Shown here in pieces: positions 8,373 through 17,902 of a DNA stretch of 64,000 nt; the first letter of the stretch is position 1, and each line of letters starts with the position of its first letter. The translations under genes and the position numbers were made by a program. Origin of the DNA: Ectothiorhodospiraceae bacterium WFHF3C12. GTDB lineage: Bacteria > Pseudomonadota > Gammaproteobacteria > Nitrococcales > Nitrococcaceae. The notes under the pieces are model-generated. The model was not told the origin of the DNA and searched no databases. It saw nothing but the letters and a program-made list of their open reading frames with translations. The stretch covers positions 1 to 64,000 of the forward strand of contig JACDUA010000012.1 of assembly GCA_013519935.1 (NCBI GenBank), given 5' to 3'.

Positions 8373-10379
8373 TCACCCGAGGCTCTCTTCCTGGCCGGCG
8401 AAGACGTCGGCCGGCTCCTGCATGAAATACCCCTGTATGTATTCGACGCCGGATTGCCACAAGGCGGAAAGGACCACGGCGTCCTGCACCTGGGCAGCAA
8501 TGGTCGCGATCCCCAGCCCCCGCGCGTGGCCCGTCACCTCGCTCACCTTCTTCTGCGCCTGCCTGTCGATGTGGGCGGAGTCACTGATGCTCGGCGAGAG
8601 CTTCACGTAGTCGGGCCTGAGCGTTTCGAGCAACTCGTTGCCCGCCTCGTCCGGGTCGAAATTCTCGACGGCCACGGCGAACCCGGCCTCCCGCAGGGCG
8701 TTGCAGAAAGCGCGCACCTCGCCCGCGCGCGTGACAACGGTTCGGTGCGGAATCTCGACGACGAGCCGGTCAGCCGGCAGGCCCGCCGTGCGGGCCTGGT
8801 CGATGATCCATCCGGCCAGGTTCTGCTCCGAGAGGCTTTCCGGGAACACCTTGACGAACAGGCGCGCCTGATCCAGGCGGCCCGCATGCTCGGATAGAAC
8901 ATGGATGGCCCGGGTAATGATCCAGCGGTCCAGCATTGCCGACAGCCCGGCGCGTTGGACGGCCGGCAGGAACTCCCGGGGCAGGATGTCGCTGTCGTCG
9001 TCGTCGAGCATGCGCACGAACACCTCGAACAGGGCGCTGGGCTGCCCATTAAGGCTGGATATGGGCTGATACACGAGCCTGAAACGGTCCTGGCGCAGGG
9101 CTTCCTGCACCCGGCTGCCCCAGAAATCCCCGAGATCGGTACTCGCGGCGCTCACCGCTTCGGCTTCCGGAGTGCGGGCCCCGGACTGGGGGTAGGCCCG
9201 CCGGGCGGCCTCCAGTGCGCCTTCAACGGTCTTTGCCTTGCCATCGAGAACCGCGACGCCGATCTGCGGCGCGGTGTGCCCGAGATCGGCCATGCCCTGC
9301 CGAAGCCCTTTCGCTACGGCTTCGAGCGCCCGCTCCGACGGTACCGAAAAGGCCGCTGCAAGCATGTTGTCCCCGAGTCTCGCGGCCGAGGCGAAGGGCG
9401 GGAGCTTGCGGCGCAGGACGTCCGCCGCCCGGACCAGCCCCGTGCCGTCGTCGGGCGCCGTGAATTCGGCCAGGGCCACGCCGGCGTGGGTCCGCTCGAA
9501 GGCCCCGGTCGCCAGGCTCTGGCTGAGCCCTTCCACGAACTGGCTGGCGGTCTGCAGTCCCGTCATCGGATCCCGGGTGGCGATGAAGCGAAACGCCTCG
9601 CGGAGCGTCGAGGCGCGCCGGATACGCCCTTCCACGATGGCCTCCAGGTCCTCCGCGGCCACCGGGAGACCGAGAACGCCGTCAGCGCCCTCGGCCGCTA
9701 CCAGCTCATCCAGGGCACGCTTGTCACCGCCGGTGCACAGCAGAACCGGTACGACGCTGAGGGGGTGAATCTGGCGTATCGTGCGTAACAGTGCGCCAGG
9801 CTCGAATTGCGCCATGTCGGCGTCCAGGAGGATCAGTTGCGGACTGGCCCGCTCCGAAACCTCCAGAAGCTGATCCGGCGGGACCACCTCGCAGTCCCAG
9901 CCTCGCTCGAGCAGTGCCGTCCGCCGCTGCGCCAGGGCCGAATCCGCGTCGGTGAGCATGACCACGCGCCCGTTTTCCCCGGCGCCGTCGCGGCGAGCGT
10001 GCCTGAGCTCGTAGATCAGCGTCATCAGGCTCACCGGGCGCGTGACGAAAGCCGCACTTCCCGCCCGGGCCGCGTTGAGCCGCGTCTCGAAGTCGCCCTG
10101 TTCGGATAGAAACAGGACCGGCGCTATCCGACCCAGGGGCTGCGCCGATGCCCAGTCGAGACCATCCTGTCCGAACAGTGCCGTGTCCAGGATGAAGCTC
10201 CCGGGCGGGGCGCTACGCGCAGCGTTGCCCATGACGTCCAGGCTGACGAAGGTGCGCGCCTTGAAGCCATAGTGCCGAAGGTCGAAGGCGATCGAGGCGC
10301 CCAGTTCGGAGCTCTGGGTGCACAGATAAACCGGGCGTTCACGCGCCGCGGGCAGCTCGTTGCCAAAGAGATCGCTCAA
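8373..10379 (-). CDS. FimX-like regulator: two degenerate REC domains, degenerate GGDEF and EAL domains
   Basis: 668 residues, no membrane segment. Residues 15-130 and 137-255 look like two receiver (REC) folds (FILDTALFG; QLILLDADMA, Asp186-Asp188). Residues 265-400 are a GGDEF-type fold whose active-site signature is replaced by LGDNM. Residues 415-660 are an EAL fold with EVF (452-454) in place of EAL, KVFPES where the catalytic Asn normally sits, and ENFDPDEAG in place of DDFGTG, but with YVKLS and QGYFMQEP retained. This predicts a cyclic-di-GMP receptor rather than a cyclase or phosphodiesterase, as for P. aeruginosa FimX, which promotes pilus assembly with PilZ and PilB. The location immediately upstream of pilB supports that. 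FimX has a PAS domain, not seen here, so orthology is inference. Confidence 0.8.
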   Translation of the reverse strand: MSDLFGNELPAARERPVYLCTQSSELGASIAFDLRHYGFKARTFVSLDVMGNAARSAPPGSFILDTALFGQDGLDWASAQPLGRIAPVLFLSEQGDFETRLNAARAGSAAFVTRPVSLMTLIYELRHARRDGAGENGRVVMLTDADSALAQRRTALLERGWDCEVVPPDQLLEVSERASPQLILLDADMAQFEPGALLRTIRQIHPLSVVPVLLCTGGDKRALDELVAAEGADGVLGLPVAAEDLEAIVEGRIRRASTLREAFRFIATRDPMTGLQTASQFVEGLSQSLATGAFERTHAGVALAEFTAPDDGTGLVRAADVLRRKLPPFASAARLGDNMLAAAFSVPSERALEAVAKGLRQGMADLGHTAPQIGVAVLDGKAKTVEGALEAARRAYPQSGARTPEAEAVSAASTDLGDFWGSRVQEALRQDRFRLVYQPISSLNGQPSALFEVFVRMLDDDDSDILPREFLPAVQRAGLSAMLDRWIITRAIHVLSEHAGRLDQARLFVKVFPESLSEQNLAGWIIDQARTAGLPADRLVVEIPHRTVVTRAGEVRAFCNALREAGFAVAVENFDPDEAGNELLETLRPDYVKLSPSISDSAHIDRQAQKKVSEVTGHARGLGIATIAAQVQDAVVLSALWQSGVEYIQGYFMQEPADVFAGQEESLG

Positions 10380-10615
10380 AGGACATCCCCCTCAAAATCG
10401 CTCCGCGATACTCTCTTGTGCTGTTTATCGGCAGGTATCGCGCAAACACAACGTCGGGTGGCCCGGCGCTCGCGAACGAATCCGGTTAAATCGCGAGCGG
10501 CATCACACCCCGCGTTGCGCCCGACGATAGCACAGCGGGAACGGGACGAAATGTGCGGCAGGTCGTCAGAAGAAGGTGACGGACCGCGAAAGCGCGAAGA
10601 GGGAAACGGTGGAAA

Positions 10616-10692
10616 TGGTCGGGGTGACTGGATTCGAACCAGCGACTCCTGCCTCCCGAAGACAGTGCTCTACCAAGCTGAGCTACACCCCG
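10616..10692 (-). tRNA. tRNA-Pro (anticodon CGG)
   Basis: On the minus strand the cloverleaf is complete: acceptor CGGGGTG/CACCCCG, D-arm GCTC..GAGC, anticodon stem CTGTC/GGCAG with loop TTCGGGA (anticodon CGG, reads CCG), T-arm CTGGTTCGAATCCAG, discriminator A and an encoded CCA at 10616-10618. It lies 17 bases downstream of ispB on the same strand, so it may be processed from an ispB transcript. Confidence 0.96.
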
Positions 10693-10709
10693 ACTAGAGG
10701 ACGGATCGG

Positions 10710-11678
10710 TCAGTAACGCCGATCCACCGCGAACCGGACCAGACGTTCAAGGGCTTCGCGGAACTCGCTGCCCGGGACGCCCGACAGGGCCTGGACGGCT
10801 TTATCCGCCTCCTGATCCGCAGCGCGGCGAGTATAGGCAATGGCGCCCGTGTTTTCAATCGCCTGTTGAATGGCCTCGACATTGTCCAGGCCGCCTTCCT
10901 CGATGGCGCGACGCAGTAATGCGGCCTGCTCACCGTCCGACTCGCGCAGCGCATGGATGAGCGGCAGCGTGGGCTTGCCTTCAGCCAGGTCGTCGCCGAG
11001 ATTCTTGCCTGTCTCATTGACGTCGCCGCCGTAATCCAGGGCGTCGTCGACGAGCTGAAAGGCGTTGCCCAGGTGCAGCCCATAAGCGGCCAGTCCCTCC
11101 GTGACCTCGTCCGCCGCGCCGCAGATGAGCCCGGCGCAACGACAGCCCGCTTCGAACAAGGTGGCGGTCTTGCGGTAGATGATCTCGCGATAGCGATCCT
11201 CGGTGACATCCGGATCGTGGCAGTTCATCAACTGCAGCACTTCGCCCTCGGCGATGACGTTGGTCGTGCGAGCCATCACGGCCATGATGGCCATGCTCTC
11301 CAGCTCCACCATCATCTCGAAGGCCCGGGAGTAGAGAAAATCACCGACCAGCACGCTGGCCTCGTTGCCCCAGACGTGGTTGGCCGTCTCCTGGCCGCGC
11401 CGCAGCCGGGAGTCGTCGACGACGTCGTCGTGGAGCAGGGTGGCCGTGTGGATGAACTCGATGACGGCCGCCAGGGGAAGGTGTTTGTCGGCGGGGTCGC
11501 CGGCAGCCCGCGCCGCCATCAGGACTACAAGCGGGCGCAGCCGTTTGCCGCCACTGTTGACGATGTAGGCGCCCAACTGGTTGATCAGGGCCACGGAGGA
11601 GCTCAGGCGTTCCTGGACCAGCCGGTTGACGGCCTCCATGTCGTCTCGGACCGGGGCGCGGATCTCTTCCAGTTTCAT
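10710..11678 (-). CDS. ispB: Polyprenyl (octaprenyl) diphosphate synthase IspB
   Basis: 322 residues. This trans-prenyltransferase extends farnesyl diphosphate with isopentenyl diphosphate to make the side chain of ubiquinone. Both Asp-rich motifs are present: LLHDDVVDD (first, substrate and Mg binding) and QLVDDALDY (second). SGGKRLRPLVVLMAARA is the usual N-terminal IPP-binding segment. The ATG at 11678 gives MKLEEIRAPVRDDM and the usual length of about 322; an extension upstream would run into the divergent rplU promoter. The ispB/rplU divergent pair is a classic gammaproteobacterial arrangement. Product chain length cannot be read from sequence alone. Confidence 0.95.
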   Translation of the reverse strand: MKLEEIRAPVRDDMEAVNRLVQERLSSSVALINQLGAYIVNSGGKRLRPLVVLMAARAAGDPADKHLPLAAVIEFIHTATLLHDDVVDDSRLRRGQETANHVWGNEASVLVGDFLYSRAFEMMVELESMAIMAVMARTTNVIAEGEVLQLMNCHDPDVTEDRYREIIYRKTATLFEAGCRCAGLICGAADEVTEGLAAYGLHLGNAFQLVDDALDYGGDVNETGKNLGDDLAEGKPTLPLIHALRESDGEQAALLRRAIEEGGLDNVEAIQQAIENTGAIAYTRRAADQEADKAVQALSGVPGSEFREALERLVRFAVDRRY

Positions 11679-11771
11679 CGGTTTCGGAGTCGGGGCCAGA
11701 ATGAGTTCCGGAATGCTAGGGTCGACCCCGGGGGGTGTCAACCAGACCGCGCGGCCGCCCGCAACCCGCAT

Positions 11772-11800
11772 TTGACCGTGGCGCCGGGGCCGGATAGAAT
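11772..11800 (+). promoter_or_regulatory. Sigma-70-type promoter of rplU-rpmA
   Basis: A -35 box TTGACC (11772-11777), a 17-bp spacer and a -10 box TAGAAT (11795-11800) predict a transcription start near 11807. It is the only good promoter in the ispB/rplU divergent gap and is suitably strong for ribosomal protein genes. Confidence 0.75.
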
Positions 11801-11813
11801 TTCGCGCCTTACA

Positions 11814-11845
11814 AAGGAAACGCTGAACCATTCCCGCGTTTCCTT
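11814..11845 (+). promoter_or_regulatory. 5'-leader hairpin of the rplU mRNA
   Basis: A perfect 10-bp stem (AAGGAAACGC / GCGTTTCCTT) with a 12-nt loop lies about 7 bases after the predicted transcription start and ends 29 bases before the rplU ATG. Its placement at the very 5' end, with no T-run after it, fits a ribosomal-protein autoregulatory leader or a 5'-stabilising structure rather than a terminator. Leaders controlling L21 operons are known in other bacteria; similarity to those is not established here. Confidence 0.5.
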
Positions 11846-11874
11846 GGCTCCCGATACGATGTGGAGAAGTATTC

Positions 11875-12186
11875 ATGTACGCGGTGATCAAGAGCGGCGG
11901 CAAACAGTATCGCGTTTCCGAGGGCGACGTGCTTCGCGTCGAGAAGCTGGACGCGGAAGAGGGCGCTGCTTACGACTTCAAGGAAGTCCTGTTCGTTGCC
12001 GACGGGGATGACGTCAAGGTGGGTGCGCCGATGCTCGACGGCGGCAAGGTGTCGGCGGAGATCGTGCGCCACGGCCGCAACCGCAAGATCGACGTCATCA
12101 AGTTCAAGCGGCGCAAGGACTACCAGCGCAAGCACGGTCATCGCCAGCACTTCACCGAGGTCAAGATCACCGGCATCAGCGCCTGA
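11875..12186 (+). CDS. rplU: 50S ribosomal protein L21
   Basis: 103 residues. Starts [25 protein letters not shown] and ends with the basic [23 protein letters not shown] tract that contacts 23S rRNA; the length is exactly that of E. coli L21. It is first in the rplU-rpmA operon, 25 bases before rpmA. A purine-rich GGAGAAG lies upstream of the ATG. Confidence 0.99.
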   Translation: MYAVIKSGGKQYRVSEGDVLRVEKLDAEEGAAYDFKEVLFVADGDDVKVGAPMLDGGKVSAEIVRHGRNRKIDVIKFKRRKDYQRKHGHRQHFTEVKITGISA

Positions 12187-12211
12187 GTCGGTGGCCTGGA
12201 GGAACTAGGTT

Positions 12212-12472
12212 ATGGCACATAAGAAGGCAGGCGGCAGTACCCGCAACGGTCGCGATTCAGTTTCCAAGCGCCTTGGCGTCAAGCGTTTTGGCGGAGAGAT
12301 GGTCAGCGCCGGCAGCATCATCGTGCGCCAGCGCGGCACGGAGTTCCATGCCGGGGACTTCGTCGGGCAGGGCAACGACCATACACTGTATGCCAAGGCT
12401 GGCGGCCGCGTGGTATTCAAGCGGCGTGGCCCGGCCAAGCGCCGCTTCGTGAGTATCGAGCCGGCTCAATAA
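12212..12472 (+). CDS. rpmA: 50S ribosomal protein L27
   Basis: 86 residues. Begins [20 protein letters not shown], the flexible N-terminal tail that reaches the peptidyl-transferase centre, with no cleavable extension of the Firmicutes type. [15 protein letters not shown] and [12 protein letters not shown] follow. Preceded by a GGAGGAA Shine-Dalgarno. It is followed after about 28 bases by an intrinsic terminator. Confidence 0.99.
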   Translation: MAHKKAGGSTRNGRDSVSKRLGVKRFGGEMVSAGSIIVRQRGTEFHAGDFVGQGNDHTLYAKAGGRVVFKRRGPAKRRFVSIEPAQ

Positions 12473-13615
<1,143 letters not shown>

Positions 13616-13617
13616 GC

Positions 13618-14754
13618 ATGGAGGACTCGCAGCGCCCGTTGCTGGGCCGGGCGAGACACTGGGTGGTCAAGGTCGGTAGTGCCCTGGTCACCAACGATGG
13701 CCGCGGGCTCGACCACGAACGAATCCGGGCATGGGCCAGGCAGATCGCCGACCTGCGCGCCGCCGGCGCCCGGGTCACCCTGGTGTCCTCCGGCGCGGTG
13801 GCCGAGGGCATGCAGCGTCTGGGCTGGCAACGCCGGCCCCACGCGCTCTACCAGATGCAGGCGGCGGCGGCCGTTGGCCAGATGGGGCTGGTGCAGGCCT
13901 ACGAGACGGCCTTCAAGGACCACGGTCTGCATGCCGCGCAGATCCTGCTGACCCACGACGACCTTTCCAACCGCGCGCGCTATCTCAATGCCCGCAGCAC
14001 GTTGCGAGCATTGCTGGAAATGGACGTGGTGCCGGTGGTCAACGAGAACGATACCGTCGCCACGGAGGAAATCCGTTTCGGGGACAACGACAGCCTGGCC
14101 GCGCTGGTTGCCAACCTGGTCGACGCGGACGTGCTGGTGATTCTCACGGACCAGGCGGGACTGTACGAGGCCGACCCGCGTATGCACCCGGATGCCGCGC
14201 TCATTCACGAGGCCTATGCCAACGATGTCCGGCTGGAGGCCATGTGCTCCGACGCCCCGGGCGTGCTCGGCAGTGGCGGCATGCGCGCCAAGGTTCAGGC
14301 AGCCGCGCGGGCGGCCCGTTCCGGGGCCGCGACGGTCATTGCCTCGGGGCGGGAGCCGGATTGCCTGGCCAGGATCCGTGCCGGCGAGCCGCTGGGCTCG
14401 CTGCTGTTGCCGGCCCGTGAGCCGCTGGCGGCGCGCAAACAGTGGCTGGCCAATCACCTGCAGGTGCGCGGGCGGTTATGGCTGGACGATGGCGCGGTAC
14501 GGTCATTGTGCGAGGCCGGGCGCAGCCTGCTGGCCGTCGGAGTGAGGAGAGTCGATGGCGCTTTCGCCCGGGGCGAGCTTGTCGCCTGCGTCGACGGGGA
14601 GGGCAGGGAGGTGGCGCGTGGACTGGTGAACTACGGTGCGGAGGACGCGAAACGGATCGCCGGCCGGGCGAGCCACGAGATCGAGGCCGTGCTGGGTTTC
14701 GTCGACGAGCCCGAGCTCATACACCGCGACAACCTGGTGCTGGCGGAGCAGTAG
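13618..14754 (+). CDS. proB: Glutamate 5-kinase ProB (with PUA domain)
   Basis: 378 residues. It phosphorylates glutamate in the first committed step of proline synthesis. The amino-acid-kinase domain spans 1-260 ([67 protein letters not shown]) and a C-terminal PUA domain spans about 285-372. The kinase is usually feedback-inhibited by proline. The start at 13618, 2 bases after the obgE stop and preceded by a GGGGGA sequence, indicates co-transcription with obgE. Proline supply could matter for osmoadaptation, but that is inference. Confidence 0.97.
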   Translation: MEDSQRPLLGRARHWVVKVGSALVTNDGRGLDHERIRAWARQIADLRAAGARVTLVSSGAVAEGMQRLGWQRRPHALYQMQAAAAVGQMGLVQAYETAFKDHGLHAAQILLTHDDLSNRARYLNARSTLRALLEMDVVPVVNENDTVATEEIRFGDNDSLAALVANLVDADVLVILTDQAGLYEADPRMHPDAALIHEAYANDVRLEAMCSDAPGVLGSGGMRAKVQAAARAARSGAATVIASGREPDCLARIRAGEPLGSLLLPAREPLAARKQWLANHLQVRGRLWLDDGAVRSLCEAGRSLLAVGVRRVDGAFARGELVACVDGEGREVARGLVNYGAEDAKRIAGRASHEIEAVLGFVDEPELIHRDNLVLAEQ

Positions 14755-14810
14755 ACACGCGCCGCGCCCTTTCCCTGCCGTGCCCTCAAGGTAGGGCGCT
14801 CGCAAACGCA

Positions 14811-14844
14811 AAGACGCCGGCAACCCTGGGGCTGCCGGCGTCTT
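14811..14844 (-). terminator. Intrinsic terminator of rpsT
   Basis: Perfect 12-bp inverted repeat (AAGACGCCGGCA / TGCCGGCGTCTT) with a 10-base loop, lying 21 bases beyond the rpsT stop and followed on the minus strand by TTTGCGTTTGCG. It sits between the convergent ends of proB and rpsT and could also slow transcription arriving from proB. Confidence 0.75.
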
Positions 14845-14865
14845 CAAGAAAACGCGCAGCGCTGC

Positions 14866-15126
14866 CTAGAGTCCGCGAATGTGGTTGTTCAGGCGGCTCT
14901 TGTGGCGCGCGGCCTTGTTCTTGTGAATGATGCCCTTGCCCGCCATGCGGTCGATGATCGGCACGGCCGCGTTGTAGGCCTCCGCGGCCTTGTCCTTGTC
15001 GCCGGCCTTGATCGCCTGCTCGACCTTCTTGATGTACGTCCGCATCATCGAACGGCGCGACTGGTTGTGGCGGCGACGCTGCTCCGCCTGCCGGGCACGC
15101 TTTTCAGCGGATGGTGAATTCGCCAA
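14866..15126 (-). CDS. rpsT: 30S ribosomal protein S20
   Basis: 86 residues. Begins [26 protein letters not shown] and ends [23 protein letters not shown], the highly basic helical S20 pattern that binds 16S rRNA. Monocistronic: it has its own promoter (15168-15196) and terminator (14811-14844), and it is divergent from murJ, the usual rpsT/murJ arrangement. Confidence 0.98.
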   Translation of the reverse strand: MANSPSAEKRARQAEQRRRHNQSRRSMMRTYIKKVEQAIKAGDKDKAAEAYNAAVPIIDRMAGKGIIHKNKAARHKSRLNNHIRGL

Positions 15127-15167
15127 GGTTGATCTCCTGCGGAAGCCGGGAACTTCAAAGGGCGAGG

Positions 15168-15196
15168 AATATGCCCGTTACCCCGCGATTTGTCAA
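15168..15196 (-). promoter_or_regulatory. Sigma-70-type promoter of rpsT
   Basis: Read on the minus strand: consensus -35 TTGACA (15196-15191), a 17-bp spacer and -10 CATATT (15173-15168). It predicts a start near 15161, about 35 bases before the rpsT ATG. Confidence 0.7.
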
Positions 15197-15281
15197 CCGA
15201 ATGTGCCCGGCAGTTTCCCGTCCGCCGGCGAGGCGGTAGAGTGCCAGCTTTCTGTTTGACCTCCGGGAGATGCGTGGCCGC

Positions 15282-16859
15282 ATGGCTGGCTCGAAAGGTT
15301 CAGGGCTGCTGGGCTCGGTCTTTACATTCGGTTCCATGACCCTGGTATCCCGCGTGCTCGGGCTGGTTCGGGATGTCGCCCTGGCGACTCTGGGGCCGGG
15401 GCTGGCCACCGACGCGTTTTTCGTTGCTTTCAAGATCCCCAATTTCATGCGGCGCCTGTTCGCCGAGGGCGCATTCGCCCAGGCTGTCGTGCCGGTGCTC
15501 TCGGAGGTCAAGGCCGGAGGTGACGAGGCCCGCGTCAGACGCCTGGTGAGCCACGTCTCCGGCGCCCTGGCCATGGTGCTGGTGGCGCTGACGGTGCTCG
15601 GCGTCGTGTTCTCGTCCCAGGTCATCACGCTGTTCGCGCCGGGTTTCCTGGAGGACCCTGGCAAATTCGCGCTCGCCAGTGAGCTGCTGCGCTGGACCTT
15701 TCCCTATCTGTTGCTGATCTCCCTCACGGCCTGTGCCGGTGCCGTGCTCAATACCTATGGGCGCTTCGGGCCGCCGGCGTTCGCGCCGGTGCTACTGAAC
15801 CTTTGCCTGATCGCGGCGGCGCTGTGGGGCACCTGGGTTTTCGACTCCGAAGTCAAGGCGCTCGCCGTCGCCGTGCTGGTGGCCGGATTCGCGCAGCTGT
15901 TGTTGCAGCTGCCCTTCCTCGGGCGGGTCGGCATGCTTGTCTGGCCCGTGCCCATATGGTCCGATCCCGGCGTGAAGCGGGTGCTCAAGCTCATGACACC
16001 CGCTTTGTTCGGCTCTTCCGTGGCGCAGATCAATCTGCTGGTGGATACCGTCCTGGCCTCTTTCCTCATGACCGGTAGCGTGACCTGGCTGTATTTCTCG
16101 GATCGCCTGGTGGAGTTTCCGCTAGGGGTGTTCGGTGTTGCCATCGGGACGGTGATTCTGCCGCGATTGTCCGGCCAGCATGCGGACGCCAGTCCCGAAG
16201 GGTTCTCACACACCATGGACTGGGCGCTGCGCTGGGTACTGCTGATCGCCGCGCCGGCGACGCTGGCGCTGATGATGCTTTCCGGACCGATTCTCAGCAC
16301 CCTGTTCCAGCATGGCGGGTTTTCGGTGACGGATGTCCTCGCGGCCCGGTTGAGCCTCATGGCCTACTCGGTCGGACTCGCCGGTTTCATACTGGTCAAG
16401 GTGCTGGCGCCGGGGTTCTTCGCGCGGCAGGACATGCGCACGCCGGTCCGCTACGCCGCCGGCTCGATGATCATGAACATGGTGCTCAGCACCGGTCTTG
16501 TACTGTGGCTGATCGAGACCGGCGTGGGCCATGCCGCGGTGGCGCTGGCCACGGGGCTCGCGCAGACGTTGAATGCAGTGCTGCTCTATCGTGGGCTTCG
16601 CCGCCGGGATATCTACAGGCCCAATCCGGGCTGGGGCCGGCTCTGGCGGCGGGTGTCCGTGGCCTGTGCCGCCATGGGGGCGGTTCTCTACTGGCCGGCC
16701 GGCAACCTGGCGTCCTGGACGGAAGCGGACACGCTCGCGCGCATCTCTCTCCTGCTTGGCTTCGTGGGTGCGGGTGCCGCCGTTTACTTTCTGGCGCTTT
16801 ACGCTCAGGGGTGGCGGCTCGGCGCGATGCGCGAGCCCGTCCAGCCCCAGGGCGAATGA
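15282..16859 (+). CDS. murJ: Lipid II flippase MurJ
   Basis: 525 residues with about 14 hydrophobic helices. MurJ flips the lipid-linked peptidoglycan precursor across the inner membrane. The N-terminal SVFTFGSMTLVSRVLGLVRD and FFVAFKIPNFMRRLFAEGAFAQAVVPVLSE blocks are diagnostic of the MviN/MurJ family and hold the conserved Arg residues lining the central cavity. The ATG at 15282 is preferred because the GGGAG at 15265-15269 abuts the alternative ATG at 15270 with no spacing. ribF follows after 88 bases. Confidence 0.95.
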   Translation: MAGSKGSGLLGSVFTFGSMTLVSRVLGLVRDVALATLGPGLATDAFFVAFKIPNFMRRLFAEGAFAQAVVPVLSEVKAGGDEARVRRLVSHVSGALAMVLVALTVLGVVFSSQVITLFAPGFLEDPGKFALASELLRWTFPYLLLISLTACAGAVLNTYGRFGPPAFAPVLLNLCLIAAALWGTWVFDSEVKALAVAVLVAGFAQLLLQLPFLGRVGMLVWPVPIWSDPGVKRVLKLMTPALFGSSVAQINLLVDTVLASFLMTGSVTWLYFSDRLVEFPLGVFGVAIGTVILPRLSGQHADASPEGFSHTMDWALRWVLLIAAPATLALMMLSGPILSTLFQHGGFSVTDVLAARLSLMAYSVGLAGFILVKVLAPGFFARQDMRTPVRYAAGSMIMNMVLSTGLVLWLIETGVGHAAVALATGLAQTLNAVLLYRGLRRRDIYRPNPGWGRLWRRVSVACAAMGAVLYWPAGNLASWTEADTLARISLLLGFVGAGAAVYFLALYAQGWRLGAMREPVQPQGE

Positions 16860-16947
16860 CTCGCTGAAACCGGGGGCCCGCCATAGAGCTTGGCGCGCGG
16901 TGTGAAGTATACTCGGCGCTTTTGCGGGTGCTTGGTAGTCACTGAAC

Positions 16948-17889
16948 ATGGAGCTCGTGCGCGGATCCTACAGCCTCCGGTCGCGGCACCGGGGCAGCGT
17001 TGCCACTATTGGCAACTTCGATGGCGTGCATCTGGGGCACCAGGCAATGGTTGAGCGCTTGCGGGGCCGGGCCGAGGCACTGGCGCTACCGCTGACGGTG
17101 CTCACCTTCGAGCCGCACCCGCTGGAGTTCTTCGCACCGGAGCGCGCGCCGGCCAGGATTACCCGGCTGCGCGACAAGGTACGGCTATTGCGTGGCCACG
17201 GCGTAGACCGCCTGCTTTGCCTGCGTTTCGGGCGGCACCTGGCCGGCATGGAGCCGGAGGCGTTCGTCGAGGATATCCTGCTCGGTCGGCTTGGCGTCCG
17301 GCACCTGCTGATCGGGGACGATTTCCGTTTCGGGCGGCAGCGCCGCGGGGATTTCAAGCTTCTGGACGAGATGGCCGGCATCCACGGTTTCGGCCTCGAG
17401 CGCATGCCCACCCTGGCGGCTGCAGGCGACCGCGTAAGCAGTACCCGTGTCCGGGAGTGTCTGCTTGCCGGCAACCTGTCGCACGCCGAGGAGTTGCTGG
17501 GCCGGCCCTACGCGATAAGCGGCCGGGTGATGCGAGGGCAGGCGCTGGGCCGTGAGCTCGGGTATCCGACGGCGAACATCGCCTTTCACGGTCAGCCGCC
17601 GCCGTTGCGGGGGGTATTCGCCGTGCGCGTGCGTCTCAATGACGAGACGTCTTGGCGGCCCGCCGCCGCCAGCGTGGGTACCCGGCCGACGGTTAACGGG
17701 GTCGATACGCTCCTGGAGAGCTACCTGCTGGATTTCTCCGGCTCGCTCTACGGCCGGACCATGGAGGTGGCTTTTGACAGCCGGCTGCGCGACGAGCAGC
17801 ACTTTGACTCGCTCGAGGCCCTGAAGGCGCAGATGGCCGAAGATGTGGCCCGGACGCGGGCGTACTATGCGCAACACACACTGAACTGA
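16948..17889 (+). CDS. ribF: Bifunctional riboflavin kinase / FAD synthetase RibF
   Basis: 313 residues. The N-terminal FMN adenylyltransferase domain (1-180) has [11 protein letters not shown], and [13 protein letters not shown] near its end. The C-terminal riboflavin kinase domain (185-310) has [11 protein letters not shown], the PTAN motif that binds Mg-ATP. It converts riboflavin to FMN and FAD in the cytoplasm. It lies between murJ and ileS, the standard gammaproteobacterial order. A TATACT hexamer at 16908-16913 could be its -10 box, but no convincing -35 is present. Confidence 0.97.
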   Translation: MELVRGSYSLRSRHRGSVATIGNFDGVHLGHQAMVERLRGRAEALALPLTVLTFEPHPLEFFAPERAPARITRLRDKVRLLRGHGVDRLLCLRFGRHLAGMEPEAFVEDILLGRLGVRHLLIGDDFRFGRQRRGDFKLLDEMAGIHGFGLERMPTLAAAGDRVSSTRVRECLLAGNLSHAEELLGRPYAISGRVMRGQALGRELGYPTANIAFHGQPPPLRGVFAVRVRLNDETSWRPAAASVGTRPTVNGVDTLLESYLLDFSGSLYGRTMEVAFDSRLRDEQHFDSLEALKAQMAEDVARTRAYYAQHTLN

Positions 17890-17902
17890 ACGGAAGGCCG
17901 TC

